Positions 45,760 to 54,922 of a stretch of DNA of 64,000 bases are shown piece by piece. This DNA comes from Flavobacterium enshiense. Its GTDB lineage: Bacteria > Bacteroidota > Bacteroidia > Flavobacteriales > Flavobacteriaceae. Location of the stretch: assembly GCF_022836875.1 (NCBI RefSeq), contig NZ_CP090376.1:1612001-1676000 (forward strand). The letters are read 5' to 3'. The notes beneath the pieces are model-generated. The model was not told the DNA's origin and did no database searches. It saw only the letters and a program-made list of their open reading frames with translations. A program made the position numbers and the translations under genes. Position 1 is the first letter of the stretch; every line of letters starts with the position of its first letter.

Positions 45760-45767
45760 TACATTTG
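45760..45767 (+). promoter_or_regulatory. -7 element of the exonuclease gene
   Basis: TACATTTG, exact consensus. It lies downstream of the ATG at 45746, so the start at 45788 is preferred. Confidence 0.6.
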
Positions 45768-45787
45768 TATCGATTCAAAATGTAAAA

Positions 45788-46561
45788 ATGGAACTCAAAT
45801 TAAACAGACCGATTTGTTTTTTCGATTTAGAAACCACTGGTATTGATGTGGGTAAGGATCGAATTGTTGAAATTGCAATCGTAAAAATATATCCCAACGG
45901 AAATAAGGAAAGTAAGACTTGGTTGGTAAACCCTACAATTCCTATTCCGGCGCATGCTACGGCAGTTCACGGAATTACCAATGAAAAGGTAGCCAATGAG
46001 CCTACTTTTAGAGAGTTGGCTTCTCAGATTCACAATATGATTAAGGATTCGGATTTGGCCGGTTTCAATTCAGATCGGTTTGATATTCCGCTTTTAGCAG
46101 AAGAATTGCTTCGTGCTGAAGTTGATTTTGATATGAAAAACCGTGTTTCTGTGGATGTGCAGACCATTTTCCACAAAATGGAAGAGCGTACCTTAAGTGC
46201 GGCCTATAAATTTTACTGTGGAGAGATTCTGAACAATGCTCATAGTGCGGAAGCAGATACTATGGCGACTTACGAAATCCTGAAAGCCCAATTAGAACGT
46301 TATCCGGATCTGGAAAACGATATGAAAGCGCTGTCGGAATTCACCACAAGAAAAAAATCGGTTGATTTTGCCGGCTTTATTGCTTTGAATAATGAAGGAA
46401 AGGAAATTTTTACTTTCGGAAAGCACAAAGGTGCCTTGGTAGATGAGGTATTGGAAAAAGAACCGGGTTATTTCGGATGGATTCAAAACGCCGATTTCCC
46501 ATTATATACCAAAAAGGTGCTGACCGCAATTAAACTTAGAAAACTCAATACAAAACTGTAG
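45788..46561 (+). CDS. 3'-5' exonuclease of the DEDDh (DnaQ-like) family with C-terminal DUF3820-like domain
   Basis: 257 residues from the ATG at 45788. Exo I motif FFDLETTGID (Asp13, Glu15), Exo II HGITNEKVANEPTF then LAGFNSDRFDIPLL, and Exo III HSAEADTMATYEIL near residue 150 form the two-metal active site. From about residue 195, IFTFGKHKGALVDEVLEKEPGYFGWI resembles DUF3820, a small domain often attached to such nucleases. The protein could proofread or process DNA/RNA ends; it is not a polymerase subunit judging from its neighbours. It appears to be the first gene before the FAH-family enzyme. Confidence 0.88.
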   Translation: MELKLNRPICFFDLETTGIDVGKDRIVEIAIVKIYPNGNKESKTWLVNPTIPIPAHATAVHGITNEKVANEPTFRELASQIHNMIKDSDLAGFNSDRFDIPLLAEELLRAEVDFDMKNRVSVDVQTIFHKMEERTLSAAYKFYCGEILNNAHSAEADTMATYEILKAQLERYPDLENDMKALSEFTTRKKSVDFAGFIALNNEGKEIFTFGKHKGALVDEVLEKEPGYFGWIQNADFPLYTKKVLTAIKLRKLNTKL

Positions 46562-46606
46562 AAGACTTAGTAACTCAGCGCCCCAGTAACTTAACCACTC
46601 AAAAAA

Positions 46607-47218
46607 ATGAAAATAATCTGCATTGGGAGGAATTACGCCGACCACATTTCCGAATTGCAAAACGAACGTCCGAGCGAACCGGTAATTTTCATGAAACCGG
46701 ATACGGCGGTTTTGCCGAAACAAACCCCTTTTGTTATTCCCGAGTTTAGTAATGACGTGCATCACGAAGTAGAGGTTTTAGTGAAAATCAATAAGGTGGG
46801 GAAGTATATTGATCCGAAATTCGCACATAAATACTATGATCAAATCGGATTGGGTATTGATTTTACAGCTCGTGATCTACAGACTGAGTTAAAAAGCAAA
46901 GGACTTCCATGGGAAAAAGCAAAGGCATTTGATCATTCAGCGATAATAAGTGATTTTTTACCGAAAAAAAATTTCAGTTCACTCGAAAATGTTAACTTTG
47001 AGTTAACGAATAACGGTAAGGTCGTTCAAAGTGGAAATACCAGCCAGATGTTGTGGAAAATAGACGAGTTAATTGCTTATGTTTCACAATATTTCACCTT
47101 GAAAACAGGAGATGTTATTTTTACAGGAACACCCGCCGGAGTAGCGAAAGTTCAGGCGGATGACGTTTTGGAAGGTTTTATAGAAGGAAAACAACTTTTT
47201 AAAATACAGGTAAAGTAA
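46607..47218 (+). CDS. Fumarylacetoacetate hydrolase (FAH) family protein
   Basis: 203 residues, the short bacterial form. MKIICIGRNYADHISELQNE, then VHHEVEVLVKI with the metal-binding Glu-x-Glu (Glu54 and Glu56), GLGIDFTARDLQTELKSKGLPWEKAKAFDHSA and GDVIFTGTPAGV are standard motifs. Such enzymes cleave acylpyruvates, decarboxylate oxaloacetate or isomerise catechol-pathway intermediates. The specific reaction is not evident. The Hpt gene begins six bases after its stop, so they share a transcript. Confidence 0.9.
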   Translation: MKIICIGRNYADHISELQNERPSEPVIFMKPDTAVLPKQTPFVIPEFSNDVHHEVEVLVKINKVGKYIDPKFAHKYYDQIGLGIDFTARDLQTELKSKGLPWEKAKAFDHSAIISDFLPKKNFSSLENVNFELTNNGKVVQSGNTSQMLWKIDELIAYVSQYFTLKTGDVIFTGTPAGVAKVQADDVLEGFIEGKQLFKIQVK

Positions 47219-47223
47219 AGCAG

Positions 47224-47568
47224 ATGCCATTACATTATAACTTATCAAAAGTCTACGAAATTTCGGACAATGATACCGAATTCGCTCTACAAATCATAAA
47301 TCTTTTTGTTGAAGAAGTGCCTGTGGAATTAAAATCCATCAAAGAAGGTATTGAAGAAAAAGATTATGCAAAAACATATGCCTCTTCCCATAAGATCAAA
47401 CCTACCTTGGATTTATTGGGAATGGATGCTGCCTATGAAGAAAACCTGCAGGTTATGGAATGGACAAAATCCGAAGGCAAGAAAAAAGAAATAAAAGAAG
47501 TTTTTAAAAGCTTAAAAGAACACATTGAAAACGCCCTGAAAGAAGTAAAGAAAGAGTACAATATTTAA
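47224..47568 (+). CDS. Histidine phosphotransfer (Hpt) domain protein
   Basis: 114 residues, one four-helix Hpt domain. The motif TYASSHKIKPTLDLLGM carries the phosphorylated His56, matching the HxxKG-type signature with Pro in place of the usual Gly. Hpt proteins relay phosphate between response-regulator receiver domains and histidine kinases. No kinase or regulator gene is adjacent, so the partners are elsewhere. Located 5 bases after the FAH-family gene and 12 before the next membrane-protein gene. Confidence 0.85.
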   Translation: MPLHYNLSKVYEISDNDTEFALQIINLFVEEVPVELKSIKEGIEEKDYAKTYASSHKIKPTLDLLGMDAAYEENLQVMEWTKSEGKKKEIKEVFKSLKEHIENALKEVKKEYNI

Positions 47569-47580
47569 CTTTCAGCGATA

Positions 47581-47931
47581 ATGCCTAAAACCATTCGAGT
47601 AAAATTAGGAAAACATTTTAGAGTAGCGGTTCAATACAAAGACGTTGTTTCATTCGAGAACGAATTGAACAATAAAGGATTGGACTTTTATTTAAATTGT
47701 AAGGATGAGTCTTCACAATGTTCTTTAGTGTCTTATTATTTATCCCAAAAAGACAGACCGGAGGTTGAGGATTTGCTTCGGAAAAACGAAATTGTCGCCA
47801 ATTATGAAACGCTCCAATTTGCTGATTTGAGTGAGCAGAAAAATTTTATGGGGCTTTATATTAAATTGGTCGGTGTATTTATCGTTTTGCTTTTAATGCT
47901 TAAAGTGATAGATACCATCGTAAAGCCTTAG
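47581..47931 (+). CDS. Hypothetical protein with C-terminal membrane anchor
   Basis: 116 residues. The first 90 are soluble, with alternating strands and helices (VKLGKHFRVAVQYKDVVSFEN, LVSYYLSQKDRPEVEDLLRK), and the end is one hydrophobic span (LYIKLVGVFIVLLLMLKVI). It follows the Hpt gene in a likely operon. I do not recognise a characterised family. Tail-anchored location in the inner membrane is inferred. Confidence 0.72.
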   Translation: MPKTIRVKLGKHFRVAVQYKDVVSFENELNNKGLDFYLNCKDESSQCSLVSYYLSQKDRPEVEDLLRKNEIVANYETLQFADLSEQKNFMGLYIKLVGVFIVLLLMLKVIDTIVKP

Positions 47932-48033
47932 TCTTTTTCAATAAATTTCCTTGTGTTATTTCAAAATCATTAGCGATTCCCAATATAAATGTTAATGATT
48001 GTTTTTCCTTACATTATTGTGCATAAAGCATAG

Positions 48034-48041
48034 TATATTTG
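48034..48041 (+). promoter_or_regulatory. -7 element of cinA
   Basis: TATATTTG, exact consensus, 22 bases before the ATG at 48064. The nearest TTG (48017) is only 14 bases away. Confidence 0.6.
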
Positions 48042-48063
48042 TTGCTTATCTGTTAAAGACAAA

Positions 48064-49311
48064 ATGAAAGCAACTATTGTGACTATAGGCGATGAAATTC
48101 TCATCGGTCAAATAATTGATACTAATTCGGGGTTTATTGCTAAGGCTCTGGATAAAATTGGTATTGGCGTGTATGAAATGCTGTCCATTACAGATGATAA
48201 GCAGCATATTTTGGATACGTTTTCCAAACTTCAAAACCATTCAGATGTGGTCATTATGACTGGTGGGTTAGGACCTACCAAAGACGATATTACCAAAAAA
48301 ACATTCTGCGATTATTTTCAGGACGCACTAGTGACGGACGAGGTTGTTCTGGCGCACGTAACCAATTTGATTGAGAATTATTTTAAACGTCCCATAACAC
48401 AAATCAATAAAGATCAGGCGCTGGTGCCTTCGAAATGTACGGTGTTGTTTAATCCTGTTGGGACCGCTCCCGGTATGTGGATGGAGAAAGAAAATACTGT
48501 TTTTATTTCCTTGCCGGGCGTTCCGTTTGAAATGAAGCATCTTGTAGAATACGAGGTGATTCCAAGGCTTGTGGAAAAATTCAAACGGCCTTATATTGTC
48601 CATAAAACCATTCGTACTTACGGGATCGGCGAAAGCCTTTTAGCTGAAAAAATTGAAACCTGGGAGGATAATTTACCCGGATTTATAAAATTAGCCTATC
48701 TGCCGCATGCTGGTCAGGTGCGTTTGCGTCTTACTGCCCGCGGAAGCGATGAAGCTTTGTTATATAAGGCGATTTCAGATGAGGTGTTGAAATTGGATGC
48801 AATTATCGGAGAGTCTATAATTGGTTATGATGATGATGAAAGCATCGAGGTGGTTTTAGGGAAATTATTTACGGAAAAAGGACTTACGATTTCAACGGCA
48901 GAAAGTTGTACTGGTGGGAAAATAGCTGCAACATTGACATCTGTTTCAGGTTCGTCGAATTATTTTAAAGGCAGTGTGGTAAGTTATGCTACCGAAACGA
49001 AGGTAAATGTACTCGGAATCTCTCAAAAAACGATTGACGATTATTCGGTGGTGAGTAAGGAAGTGGCCGAAGCAATGGCGCTGAATATTCAGAAAATTAT
49101 GAAAACTGACTATGCAATTGCTACAACCGGAAATGCCGGTCCAAACAAAGGTGATGCCGATGCCGAAGTAGGTACGGTTATCGTCGCAGTAGCGACTCCC
49201 AAAGGCGTGGAGACCGAAGAATATAACTTTGGACAGCCCCGTGAGAAAGTGATTGATAGGGCGGTTAGCAAGGCATTGGAAAAAATTTATCAACAAATTT
49301 TAAAAAACTAG
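48064..49311 (+). CDS. cinA: CinA family nicotinamide-nucleotide amidohydrolase
   Basis: 415 residues. The N-terminal domain is MoCF-like ([35 protein letters not shown]) and acts as ADP-ribose/NAD-related pyrophosphatase in this family. The C-terminal domain from about residue 255 is the NMN deamidase ([33 protein letters not shown]), which recycles nicotinamide mononucleotide. Known as competence/damage-inducible protein A from Gram-positive homologues, though that role is not implied here. It precedes rpmB. Confidence 0.92.
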   Translation: MKATIVTIGDEILIGQIIDTNSGFIAKALDKIGIGVYEMLSITDDKQHILDTFSKLQNHSDVVIMTGGLGPTKDDITKKTFCDYFQDALVTDEVVLAHVTNLIENYFKRPITQINKDQALVPSKCTVLFNPVGTAPGMWMEKENTVFISLPGVPFEMKHLVEYEVIPRLVEKFKRPYIVHKTIRTYGIGESLLAEKIETWEDNLPGFIKLAYLPHAGQVRLRLTARGSDEALLYKAISDEVLKLDAIIGESIIGYDDDESIEVVLGKLFTEKGLTISTAESCTGGKIAATLTSVSGSSNYFKGSVVSYATETKVNVLGISQKTIDDYSVVSKEVAEAMALNIQKIMKTDYAIATTGNAGPNKGDADAEVGTVIVAVATPKGVETEEYNFGQPREKVIDRAVSKALEKIYQQILKN

Positions 49312-49320
49312 TCGAAATAG

Positions 49321-49352
49321 TTTGTGTAATAGGTTTCTTTTTTGTTTCTTTG
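49321..49352 (+). promoter_or_regulatory. Promoter of the rpmB operon
   Basis: TTTG (49321-49324), 20 bases, TTTCTTTG (49345-49352); the -7 box differs from consensus by having TT for TA. Confidence 0.5.
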
Positions 49353-49391
49353 CACCCTGATTTTGAATAACGAAATATAAAGATAAGTACA

Positions 49392-49628
49392 ATGTCAAGA
49401 GTTTGTGAACTTACAGGTAAGAGAGCAATGGTTGGAAACAATGTTTCTCACGCTATGAATAAAACTAAAAGAAAGTTTAGTGTAAACTTAGTTAAGAAAC
49501 GTTTCTACATTCCTGAGGAGGACAGATGGGTAACTTTAAGAATATCTACATCTGCTTTAAAAACGATTAATAAAAATGGTATCGCTGCGGTTTTGAAAGA
49601 AGCTAAAGCTAACGGATTAGTTAAATAA
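49392..49628 (+). CDS. rpmB: Large-subunit ribosomal protein bL28
   Basis: 78 residues, the usual length. [29 protein letters not shown] is the family start, followed by the basic [17 protein letters not shown]. It binds 23S rRNA in the large subunit. First of a compact rpmB-rpmG-DUF4295 cluster ending at a terminator before ftsY. Confidence 0.97.
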   Translation: MSRVCELTGKRAMVGNNVSHAMNKTKRKFSVNLVKKRFYIPEEDRWVTLRISTSALKTINKNGIAAVLKEAKANGLVK

Positions 49629-49655
49629 TTCCGTAACCTTTAAATATATATCACA

Positions 49656-49838
49656 ATGGCAAAGAAAGGTAATAGAATTCAAGTTATTTTAGAGTGTACA
49701 GAGCACAAAACTTCTGGCGTACCAGGAACATCTCGTTACATCACAACTAAAAACAAAAAGAATACTCCAGACAGATTAGAGATTAAAAAATTCAATCCAA
49801 TCTTGAAAAGAGTAACTGTACATAAAGAAATTAAATAA
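49656..49838 (+). CDS. rpmG: Large-subunit ribosomal protein bL33
   Basis: 60 residues: [34 protein letters not shown] and a basic end. Only one cysteine is visible, so this is not the four-Cys zinc form of bL33. Follows rpmB by 27 bases and precedes the DUF4295 gene by 9. Confidence 0.96.
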
Positions 49839-49847
49839 TAGTAAGTC

Positions 49848-50000
49848 ATGGCAAAGAAAACCGTTGCATCGTTACAGACAGCTTCAAAGAGATTGACTAA
49901 AGCTATCAAAATGGTAAAATCACCTAAAACTGGTGCTTATACTTTCGTTGAAGCAGTAATGTCTCCTGAAGAAGTGGATGAGTTCTTAAAAAAGAAATAA
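49848..50000 (+). CDS. DUF4295 small basic ribosome-associated protein
   Basis: 50 residues, MAKKTVASLQTASKRLTKAI at the start and SPEEVDEFLKKK at the end, so basic first and mixed later. It matches the Bacteroidota-specific DUF4295 family. From memory, structural work on the Flavobacterium johnsoniae ribosome described such a protein as a large-subunit component (bL38); check this before using it. It shares the transcript with rpmB and rpmG and is followed by a strong terminator. Confidence 0.92.
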   Translation: MAKKTVASLQTASKRLTKAIKMVKSPKTGAYTFVEAVMSPEEVDEFLKKK

Positions 50001-50020
50001 TTCCGTTATACAATATATAG

Positions 50021-50057
50021 AAAAGCTACTTTCATCCGGAAGTGGCTTTTTTATTTT
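50021..50057 (+). terminator. Terminator of the rpmB-rpmG operon
   Basis: AAAAGCTACTTTC (50021-50033) pairs with GGAAGTGGCTTTT (50038-50050) with one wobble, loop ATCC, T-rich tail. Confidence 0.85.
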
Positions 50058-50366
50058 TAGATTATTTCCTTGGCATTATTTAGCCTAAGGAAGAAAAGAA
50101 CCTCGTAAAAAATTTATATTTTTGAGGGGAAATCGAAATTTATTTCGGTTTGTTGAAATTTAGGAGCCAATCGCTTGGGCATTTTTTATGCGTAGTTCCT
50201 GCTGTCCGCTGACACGAGTGTAGCGAATTGACGGAGTAATCTTTTTAGATAATCATTTCGAGAGCCTCAATGATCATCAAAAAAGGATGCCGCTCCCATC
50301 AGGGCTGAAGAAAGTTCTCGGCTTCTATTAAACGCATTTTATAACTTGTAATTCATAATTTAAAAA
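50058..50366. other. Intergenic region with dispersed repeats
   Basis: Positions 50253-50273 are the exact reverse complement of 10475-10495. The surrounding GGATGCCGCTCCCATC at 50285 is also typical of these flavobacterial intergenic elements as I remember them. No gene and no consensus promoter for ftsY were seen. Confidence 0.6.
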
Positions 50367-51320
50367 ATGAATTTTTTTAAAAAAATATTTTCATCCGAAA
50401 AGAAAGAAACATTAGACAAAGGCCTTGAAAAGTCCAAAACTTCTTTTTTCTCCAAACTGACCAAAGCCGTTGCGGGAAAATCGAAAGTAGACGATGAGGT
50501 ATTGGATAACCTGGAAGAAATTCTGGTCGCTTCAGACGTAGGGGTAAACACGACCCTGAAAATCATTGAGCGCATCGAAGAACGCGTTTCCAAAGATAAG
50601 TATTTAGGTACCGATGAGCTAAACGGAATTCTTCGCGAGGAGATTGCCGGATTGTTGTCAGAAACGAATTCCGGTGAAGCTTCCGAGTTTGAAATTCCAG
50701 CCGATAAAAAGCCTTATGTTATTATGGTGGTTGGTGTAAACGGTGTTGGTAAAACTACAACCATTGGAAAATTAGCATACCAATTCAAAAAAGCCGGACA
50801 CAGCGTAGTGCTTGGTGCTGCCGATACCTTCCGTGCCGCTGCCATTGACCAGCTGCAAATTTGGGCTGACAGGGTGGGTGTACCTATCGTTCGTCAGCAA
50901 ATGGGAAGTGATCCTGCTTCTGTAGCTTTTGATACATTGCAATCCGCTGTAGCACAAAATGCTGATGTGGTAATCATTGATACAGCCGGTCGTCTGCACA
51001 ATAAAGTAGGATTGATGGCGGAGTTAACCAAAGTAAAACGCGTAATGCAAAAAGTGGTAGAAGATGCACCTCATGATGTTTTATTGGTTTTGGACGGGTC
51101 TACAGGACAAAACGCCTTCGAACAGGCAAAACAGTTTACCGCGGCAACGGAAGTAAGCTGTTTGGCAGTTACAAAATTAGACGGTACGGCTAAAGGTGGA
51201 GTAGTTATCGGAATCTCCGATCAGTTTCAGGTTCCTGTAAAATATATCGGAGTAGGAGAAGGAATTGAGGATTTGCAGGTATTCAATAAATACGAATTTG
51301 TAGATTCTTTCTTTAAATAA
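50367..51320 (+). CDS. ftsY: Signal recognition particle receptor FtsY
   Basis: 317 residues, a short A-domain form: a Lys-rich N-terminus (MNFFKKIFSSEKKETLDKGL) then the N and G domains. G motifs: GVNGVGKTTTIGKLAY (G1), DTFRAAAIDQL, DTAGRLHNK (G3), TKLDGTAKGG (G4/5). FtsY docks SRP-ribosome complexes at the membrane by paired GTP hydrolysis. Followed by a small membrane protein gene 8 bases on. Confidence 0.96.
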   Translation: MNFFKKIFSSEKKETLDKGLEKSKTSFFSKLTKAVAGKSKVDDEVLDNLEEILVASDVGVNTTLKIIERIEERVSKDKYLGTDELNGILREEIAGLLSETNSGEASEFEIPADKKPYVIMVVGVNGVGKTTTIGKLAYQFKKAGHSVVLGAADTFRAAAIDQLQIWADRVGVPIVRQQMGSDPASVAFDTLQSAVAQNADVVIIDTAGRLHNKVGLMAELTKVKRVMQKVVEDAPHDVLLVLDGSTGQNAFEQAKQFTAATEVSCLAVTKLDGTAKGGVVIGISDQFQVPVKYIGVGEGIEDLQVFNKYEFVDSFFK

Positions 51321-51328
51321 AAATCGGC

Positions 51329-51511
51329 ATGAATAAAGTAATTGATTTTTTTAAAAGGGCATCGCCAATTAAAATTATTCTGATTACGTTTTTAATAGGT
51401 TTTGTTTCTATGTTTCTTGAAAAATCATTTCCAAATGGTTTTTTGGCATTACGACTAATCAGTTTTATGTTGGTTATATATGCAACAATAAAATTCTTCA
51501 GCAAAAAATAA
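51329..51511 (+). CDS. Small two-span membrane protein of unknown function
   Basis: 60 residues with two hydrophobic spans (IKIILITFLIGFVSMFL and LRLISFMLVIYATIKFF) and basic ends. It begins 8 bases after ftsY and ends just before a terminator, so the two are probably one transcript. No family recognised. Confidence 0.7.
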   Translation: MNKVIDFFKRASPIKIILITFLIGFVSMFLEKSFPNGFLALRLISFMLVIYATIKFFSKK

Positions 51512-51516
51512 AAGTA

Positions 51517-51547
51517 AAGGCGTTATTCATATAGCGCCTTTTTTTTG
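51517..51547 (+). terminator. Terminator after ftsY and the small membrane gene
   Basis: AAGGCGTTAT (51517-51526) pairs with ATAGCGCCTT (51531-51540), one wobble, loop TCAT, T run. Confidence 0.85.
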
Positions 51548-51675
51548 CAATATAACTTCATCAAATCAGAAAGTGCCACACTTCTCGTAATAGTGATATA
51601 GTTTTTTGTTTAAATCAAACTCTAAAATCAGCAAATAGTTTAATGGTTTTGTCTTTTTCGAATGGTTTTAAAAAT

Positions 51676-51683
51676 TAACTTTG
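51676..51683 (+). promoter_or_regulatory. -7 element of the lipocalin-like gene
   Basis: TAACTTTG, exact consensus, 16 bases before the ATG at 51700. A TTTG at 51648-51651 is 24 bases upstream, slightly far. Confidence 0.6.
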
Positions 51684-51699
51684 CAAAAAGTAAAATCCA

Positions 51700-52119
51700 A
51701 TGAAAAATTTTTTTATTGCTGTTGTTGCCGCTGTACTGCTGGTAGGTTGTAAACAAGATATAACCGAAAAAGATCTGGCCAAAATAAACGGGTATTGGGA
51801 AATTGAAAAAGCAGAATTGCCCGATGGCAGTAAGAAAGAATATAAGATTAATTCAACAATCGATTTTTTTGAAATTAAAGGAAAGAAAGGTTTCAGAAAA
51901 AAAGTAATGCCTCAGCTTGACGGGAAATACATGATGAATGACTTATCCGAAACCATTGTGGTAGACATTGCAGATGGTGATGTAATATTTAACTATACCA
52001 CGCCTTATGCTAAATGGGAAGAAACAATCGTCTCAATTACAGATGAAAAACTGGTTGTAAAAAACGATCAGGATATAGAATACTATTACAAAAGAGCAAA
52101 ACCTTTTTCGGTAAAATAA
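51700..52119 (+). CDS. Lipocalin-like lipoprotein
   Basis: 139 residues. Lipoprotein signal with the lipobox LLVGC near residue 17, so it should be lipidated in the envelope. KINGYWEIEKAELPDGSKKEYKINST and the repeated strands (TIVVDIADGDVIFNYTTP) fit the lipocalin-like group of Bacteroidota (DUF4923/lipocalin-type), and the small barrel may bind a hydrophobic ligand. Its TAA overlaps the next ATG by one base. Confidence 0.8.
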   Translation: MKNFFIAVVAAVLLVGCKQDITEKDLAKINGYWEIEKAELPDGSKKEYKINSTIDFFEIKGKKGFRKKVMPQLDGKYMMNDLSETIVVDIADGDVIFNYTTPYAKWEETIVSITDEKLVVKNDQDIEYYYKRAKPFSVK

Positions 52120-52415
52120 TGGCAAAGCGTTTTAGTGAAGAGAACTCAATAGGAGACGTATTAAAGCTTTTTATTCAGGAGAATAAATTGCAGGCCGGAA
52201 TGGATAAAATTGACGTAAGGGACGCCTGGAAAAATCTTATGGGCAACGGGGTAAATAATTATACCACCGAAATTCTTTTAAAAAACAGTACACTTTATGT
52301 GGCTCTTTCTTCCGCTGTTTTGAGGGAAGAATTGAGCTATGGTAAGCAAAAAATCATCAAAATGATCAATGAAGAGCTTCGAAAAGAGGTTGTTAGAGAG
52401 TTGGTTTTTAGGTAA
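52119..52415 (+). CDS. DUF721 (DciA-like) domain protein
   Basis: 98 residues. IGDVLKLFIQENKLQAGMDKIDVRDAWKNLMGNGVNNYTTEI and the following SSAVLREELSYGKQKIIKMIN match DUF721, whose members in other bacteria (DciA) help load the replicative helicase. It overlaps the lipocalin-like gene by one base. Cytoplasmic. Confidence 0.88.
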   Translation: MAKRFSEENSIGDVLKLFIQENKLQAGMDKIDVRDAWKNLMGNGVNNYTTEILLKNSTLYVALSSAVLREELSYGKQKIIKMINEELRKEVVRELVFR

Positions 52416-52463
52416 TCGTGAATAAAAGATATAATTATCTTGATTTGATGATATAAATCATGT

Positions 52464-52491
52464 TTTGCTATCCAGGGCTTATTTAGTTTTG
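52464..52491 (+). promoter_or_regulatory. Promoter of the TonB receptor and PepSY gene pair
   Basis: TTTG (52464-52467), 16 bases, TAGTTTTG (52484-52491). No obvious Fur-box palindrome was seen nearby. Confidence 0.55.
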
Positions 52492-52526
52492 TATTAAGTT
52501 TAATCAATCTAAATAAGCTTAAAACA

Positions 52527-54920
52527 ATGAAAAGCCCTATTCAATTTTTGTTAGCGATTATATTTTTCACCTTACAACTTAATGCTCAAAACAACGGAAC
52601 GATAAAAGGTGAAGTCATTACTTCTAAAAATTTACCGCTTGAGAAGGTTACAATTACGACTAAAAATGGAGATTTTAGTGGGATGACGAATGCCGAAGGT
52701 AATTTCAGTATCTCAAATGTAAAACCCGGAAAATACACATTGATCTTTTCTCATGTCGGATTTATATCTGCAAACGCTCAGGTTAGTGTAAAAGCAGGAG
52801 GAATTTCAGTAGTGCCCCAAATCGTTTTAGTTGAAGCTTCGAATACCCTATCGGAAGTAATCGTATCGGGAAGCGTCATTAATAGGACGCTGGCTAACGG
52901 TAAAGCAGGTATCAAAACCATCGACCTGCCGCAAAGTGTTCAGGTCATCAACCGAAAAATGCTGGAACAACAGCAAGTTACAAGACTAAGTGATGTCATC
53001 AAAAATGTAAATGGTGTTTATGTTGGTTCGGCGCGCGGAGGTGCTCAGGAATCTCTGTGGTCCAGAGGATATGACATGACGGCGAATAATATGTTTAAAA
53101 ACGGTTTTCGTTACAACGGAGGATCGATGCCAGAGGTAGCTTCTCTGGAACAGGTGGAAGCCTTAATGGGGAGTTCCGCTCTGTTATTCGGAAATGTTGC
53201 ACCTGGGGGAATCCTTAATATGGTAACTAAAACCCCTAATTTCACCAGAGGCGGATCGGTTTCATTTCAGGCGGGAAGCTACGCATATTACAAACCGACG
53301 GTTGATTTTTACGGCCCCTTAAATTCAACAATTGCTTACCGATTTATTGGTTCTTATGAAAATGCCGAAAGTTTCAGGGATGTTGTTACTAGAGAGCGTT
53401 TCTATGTAAATCCGTCGGTGCTTTTTAAAGCCGGAAAGAGAACGTACTTTTTATTACAGAGTGATTATCTGCGGGATAATTGGACTCCTGATTTTGGAAC
53501 GGGAGCCATTGGCAGAGAAGTAGTCGATTTACCACGTAACACTTATTTGGGAGCAAGATGGTCCAATGGTTTAACTACGCAGGCTTCTTTCACAGGGCAA
53601 ATCAGCCATAAATTTCATAAGAATTGGAAATTCAGTTCCAACACTTCGTTTCAGGATTACGGAAGATCGTCAGAAGGAACAGAACGTATTCAGCCGGCTG
53701 CTGACGGTACTCTGAACCGTCCACTGGGAAAAAATAAAAATTTAGAAAGCATAGCGGGTCAGCAATTCAATTTGCAGGGAACTTTTAACTCGGGTTCCGT
53801 AAGGCATCAATTGTCGACCGGTGTTGATACGGACTATTCCTTCACTCAGGGCTATACCTATGTTTACAGCCCGGCCAACTACGATACGGTAAATATTTAT
53901 GATCCGTCAACCTATGAAACCGATCACGGAATTCCTGAGGCTACGAATACTAAAATTGTGAAGACAGAGGCTAATCGCGTTGGGGTTTATGCACAGGATT
54001 TAGTTTCTTTTACCGAAAAAATTAAGTTATTGGCAGGTATTCGATGGTCTTGGCAGCAGTCGGAGGCAACCACCTATAATTATAAAGCGAATGAATATGC
54101 GCCTGAGGACGATCCAAATCCCAAAACAGATCCAAAACGCATTGACGCCGCTTTTTCGCCAAAAGTAGGTTTGGTATACCAGCCGGTTAAAAACACTTCG
54201 ATTTTTGCCAGCTATGCCAATTCATTTACACCAAATACTGGGGTTGATATTTACAATCAGCCGCTGGAGGCATCCATTATTGATCAATTTGAAACAGGCG
54301 TTAAAAAAGATTTCTGGAATGGTATTTTAACAGCTAATTTGACCTTGTATCAGATTGTGAATAATAATTTGGCACAGACCGCTGAATTCAAGGCAGATGG
54401 GACAAATAACACCGATCCGAACGTTAAAGCGCTGTCCGGACAAACCACAAGCAAAGGAATTGAAGTGGGGGCGACTGTTAGACCAATCGAAGGTATGGAC
54501 ATTGTTGCAGGTTACAGTTATAATGATATGCGCTATACCAAAACAAGCGGCTTAACTGGAAGTTATATTGAAGGGGACCGTTTGGTGAGAACTCCTGCGA
54601 ATACGGCTAATATGAGCTTTTTCTACACTATTCCTGATGGGAAATTCAGAGGACTTTCAGTAGGAACTATAGCTAATTACATAGGAGAAAGAATCGCCGG
54701 TTGGAATAACACTAACGGACAGACAATTCCCGACAGGACCATTCCGCTTGACGGTTATACTACGATTGATGTTTCTGCAGGTTACAAATGGAGACAATTT
54801 TCCATCCTATGCAGGCTATCCAATATCACAAATGAGCTGAATTACACTGTTCATGAGAATTATAGTGTGAACCCGATAGCGCCGCGTCAGGTGATGACAA
54901 CATTAAAATATCAATTTTAA
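52527..54920 (+). CDS. TonB-dependent siderophore-type receptor
   Basis: 797 residues. Signal peptide to about residue 22; a carboxypeptidase-regulatory-like domain (GTIKGEVITSKNLPLEKVTI, FSISNVKPGKYTLIFSHVGF); plug beginning TIDLPQSVQVINRKML with SALLFGNVAPGGILNMVTK; 22-strand barrel ending in RQVMTTLKYQF. The plug style resembles siderophore receptors of the FhuA/FoxA type. It is followed after 2 bases by a PepSY-type membrane protein, a pairing usual for iron uptake, so a ferric-siderophore substrate is likely. Confidence 0.9.
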   Translation: MKSPIQFLLAIIFFTLQLNAQNNGTIKGEVITSKNLPLEKVTITTKNGDFSGMTNAEGNFSISNVKPGKYTLIFSHVGFISANAQVSVKAGGISVVPQIVLVEASNTLSEVIVSGSVINRTLANGKAGIKTIDLPQSVQVINRKMLEQQQVTRLSDVIKNVNGVYVGSARGGAQESLWSRGYDMTANNMFKNGFRYNGGSMPEVASLEQVEALMGSSALLFGNVAPGGILNMVTKTPNFTRGGSVSFQAGSYAYYKPTVDFYGPLNSTIAYRFIGSYENAESFRDVVTRERFYVNPSVLFKAGKRTYFLLQSDYLRDNWTPDFGTGAIGREVVDLPRNTYLGARWSNGLTTQASFTGQISHKFHKNWKFSSNTSFQDYGRSSEGTERIQPAADGTLNRPLGKNKNLESIAGQQFNLQGTFNSGSVRHQLSTGVDTDYSFTQGYTYVYSPANYDTVNIYDPSTYETDHGIPEATNTKIVKTEANRVGVYAQDLVSFTEKIKLLAGIRWSWQQSEATTYNYKANEYAPEDDPNPKTDPKRIDAAFSPKVGLVYQPVKNTSIFASYANSFTPNTGVDIYNQPLEASIIDQFETGVKKDFWNGILTANLTLYQIVNNNLAQTAEFKADGTNNTDPNVKALSGQTTSKGIEVGATVRPIEGMDIVAGYSYNDMRYTKTSGLTGSYIEGDRLVRTPANTANMSFFYTIPDGKFRGLSVGTIANYIGERIAGWNNTNGQTIPDRTIPLDGYTTIDVSAGYKWRQFSILCRLSNITNELNYTVHENYSVNPIAPRQVMTTLKYQF

Positions 54921-54922
54921 AT

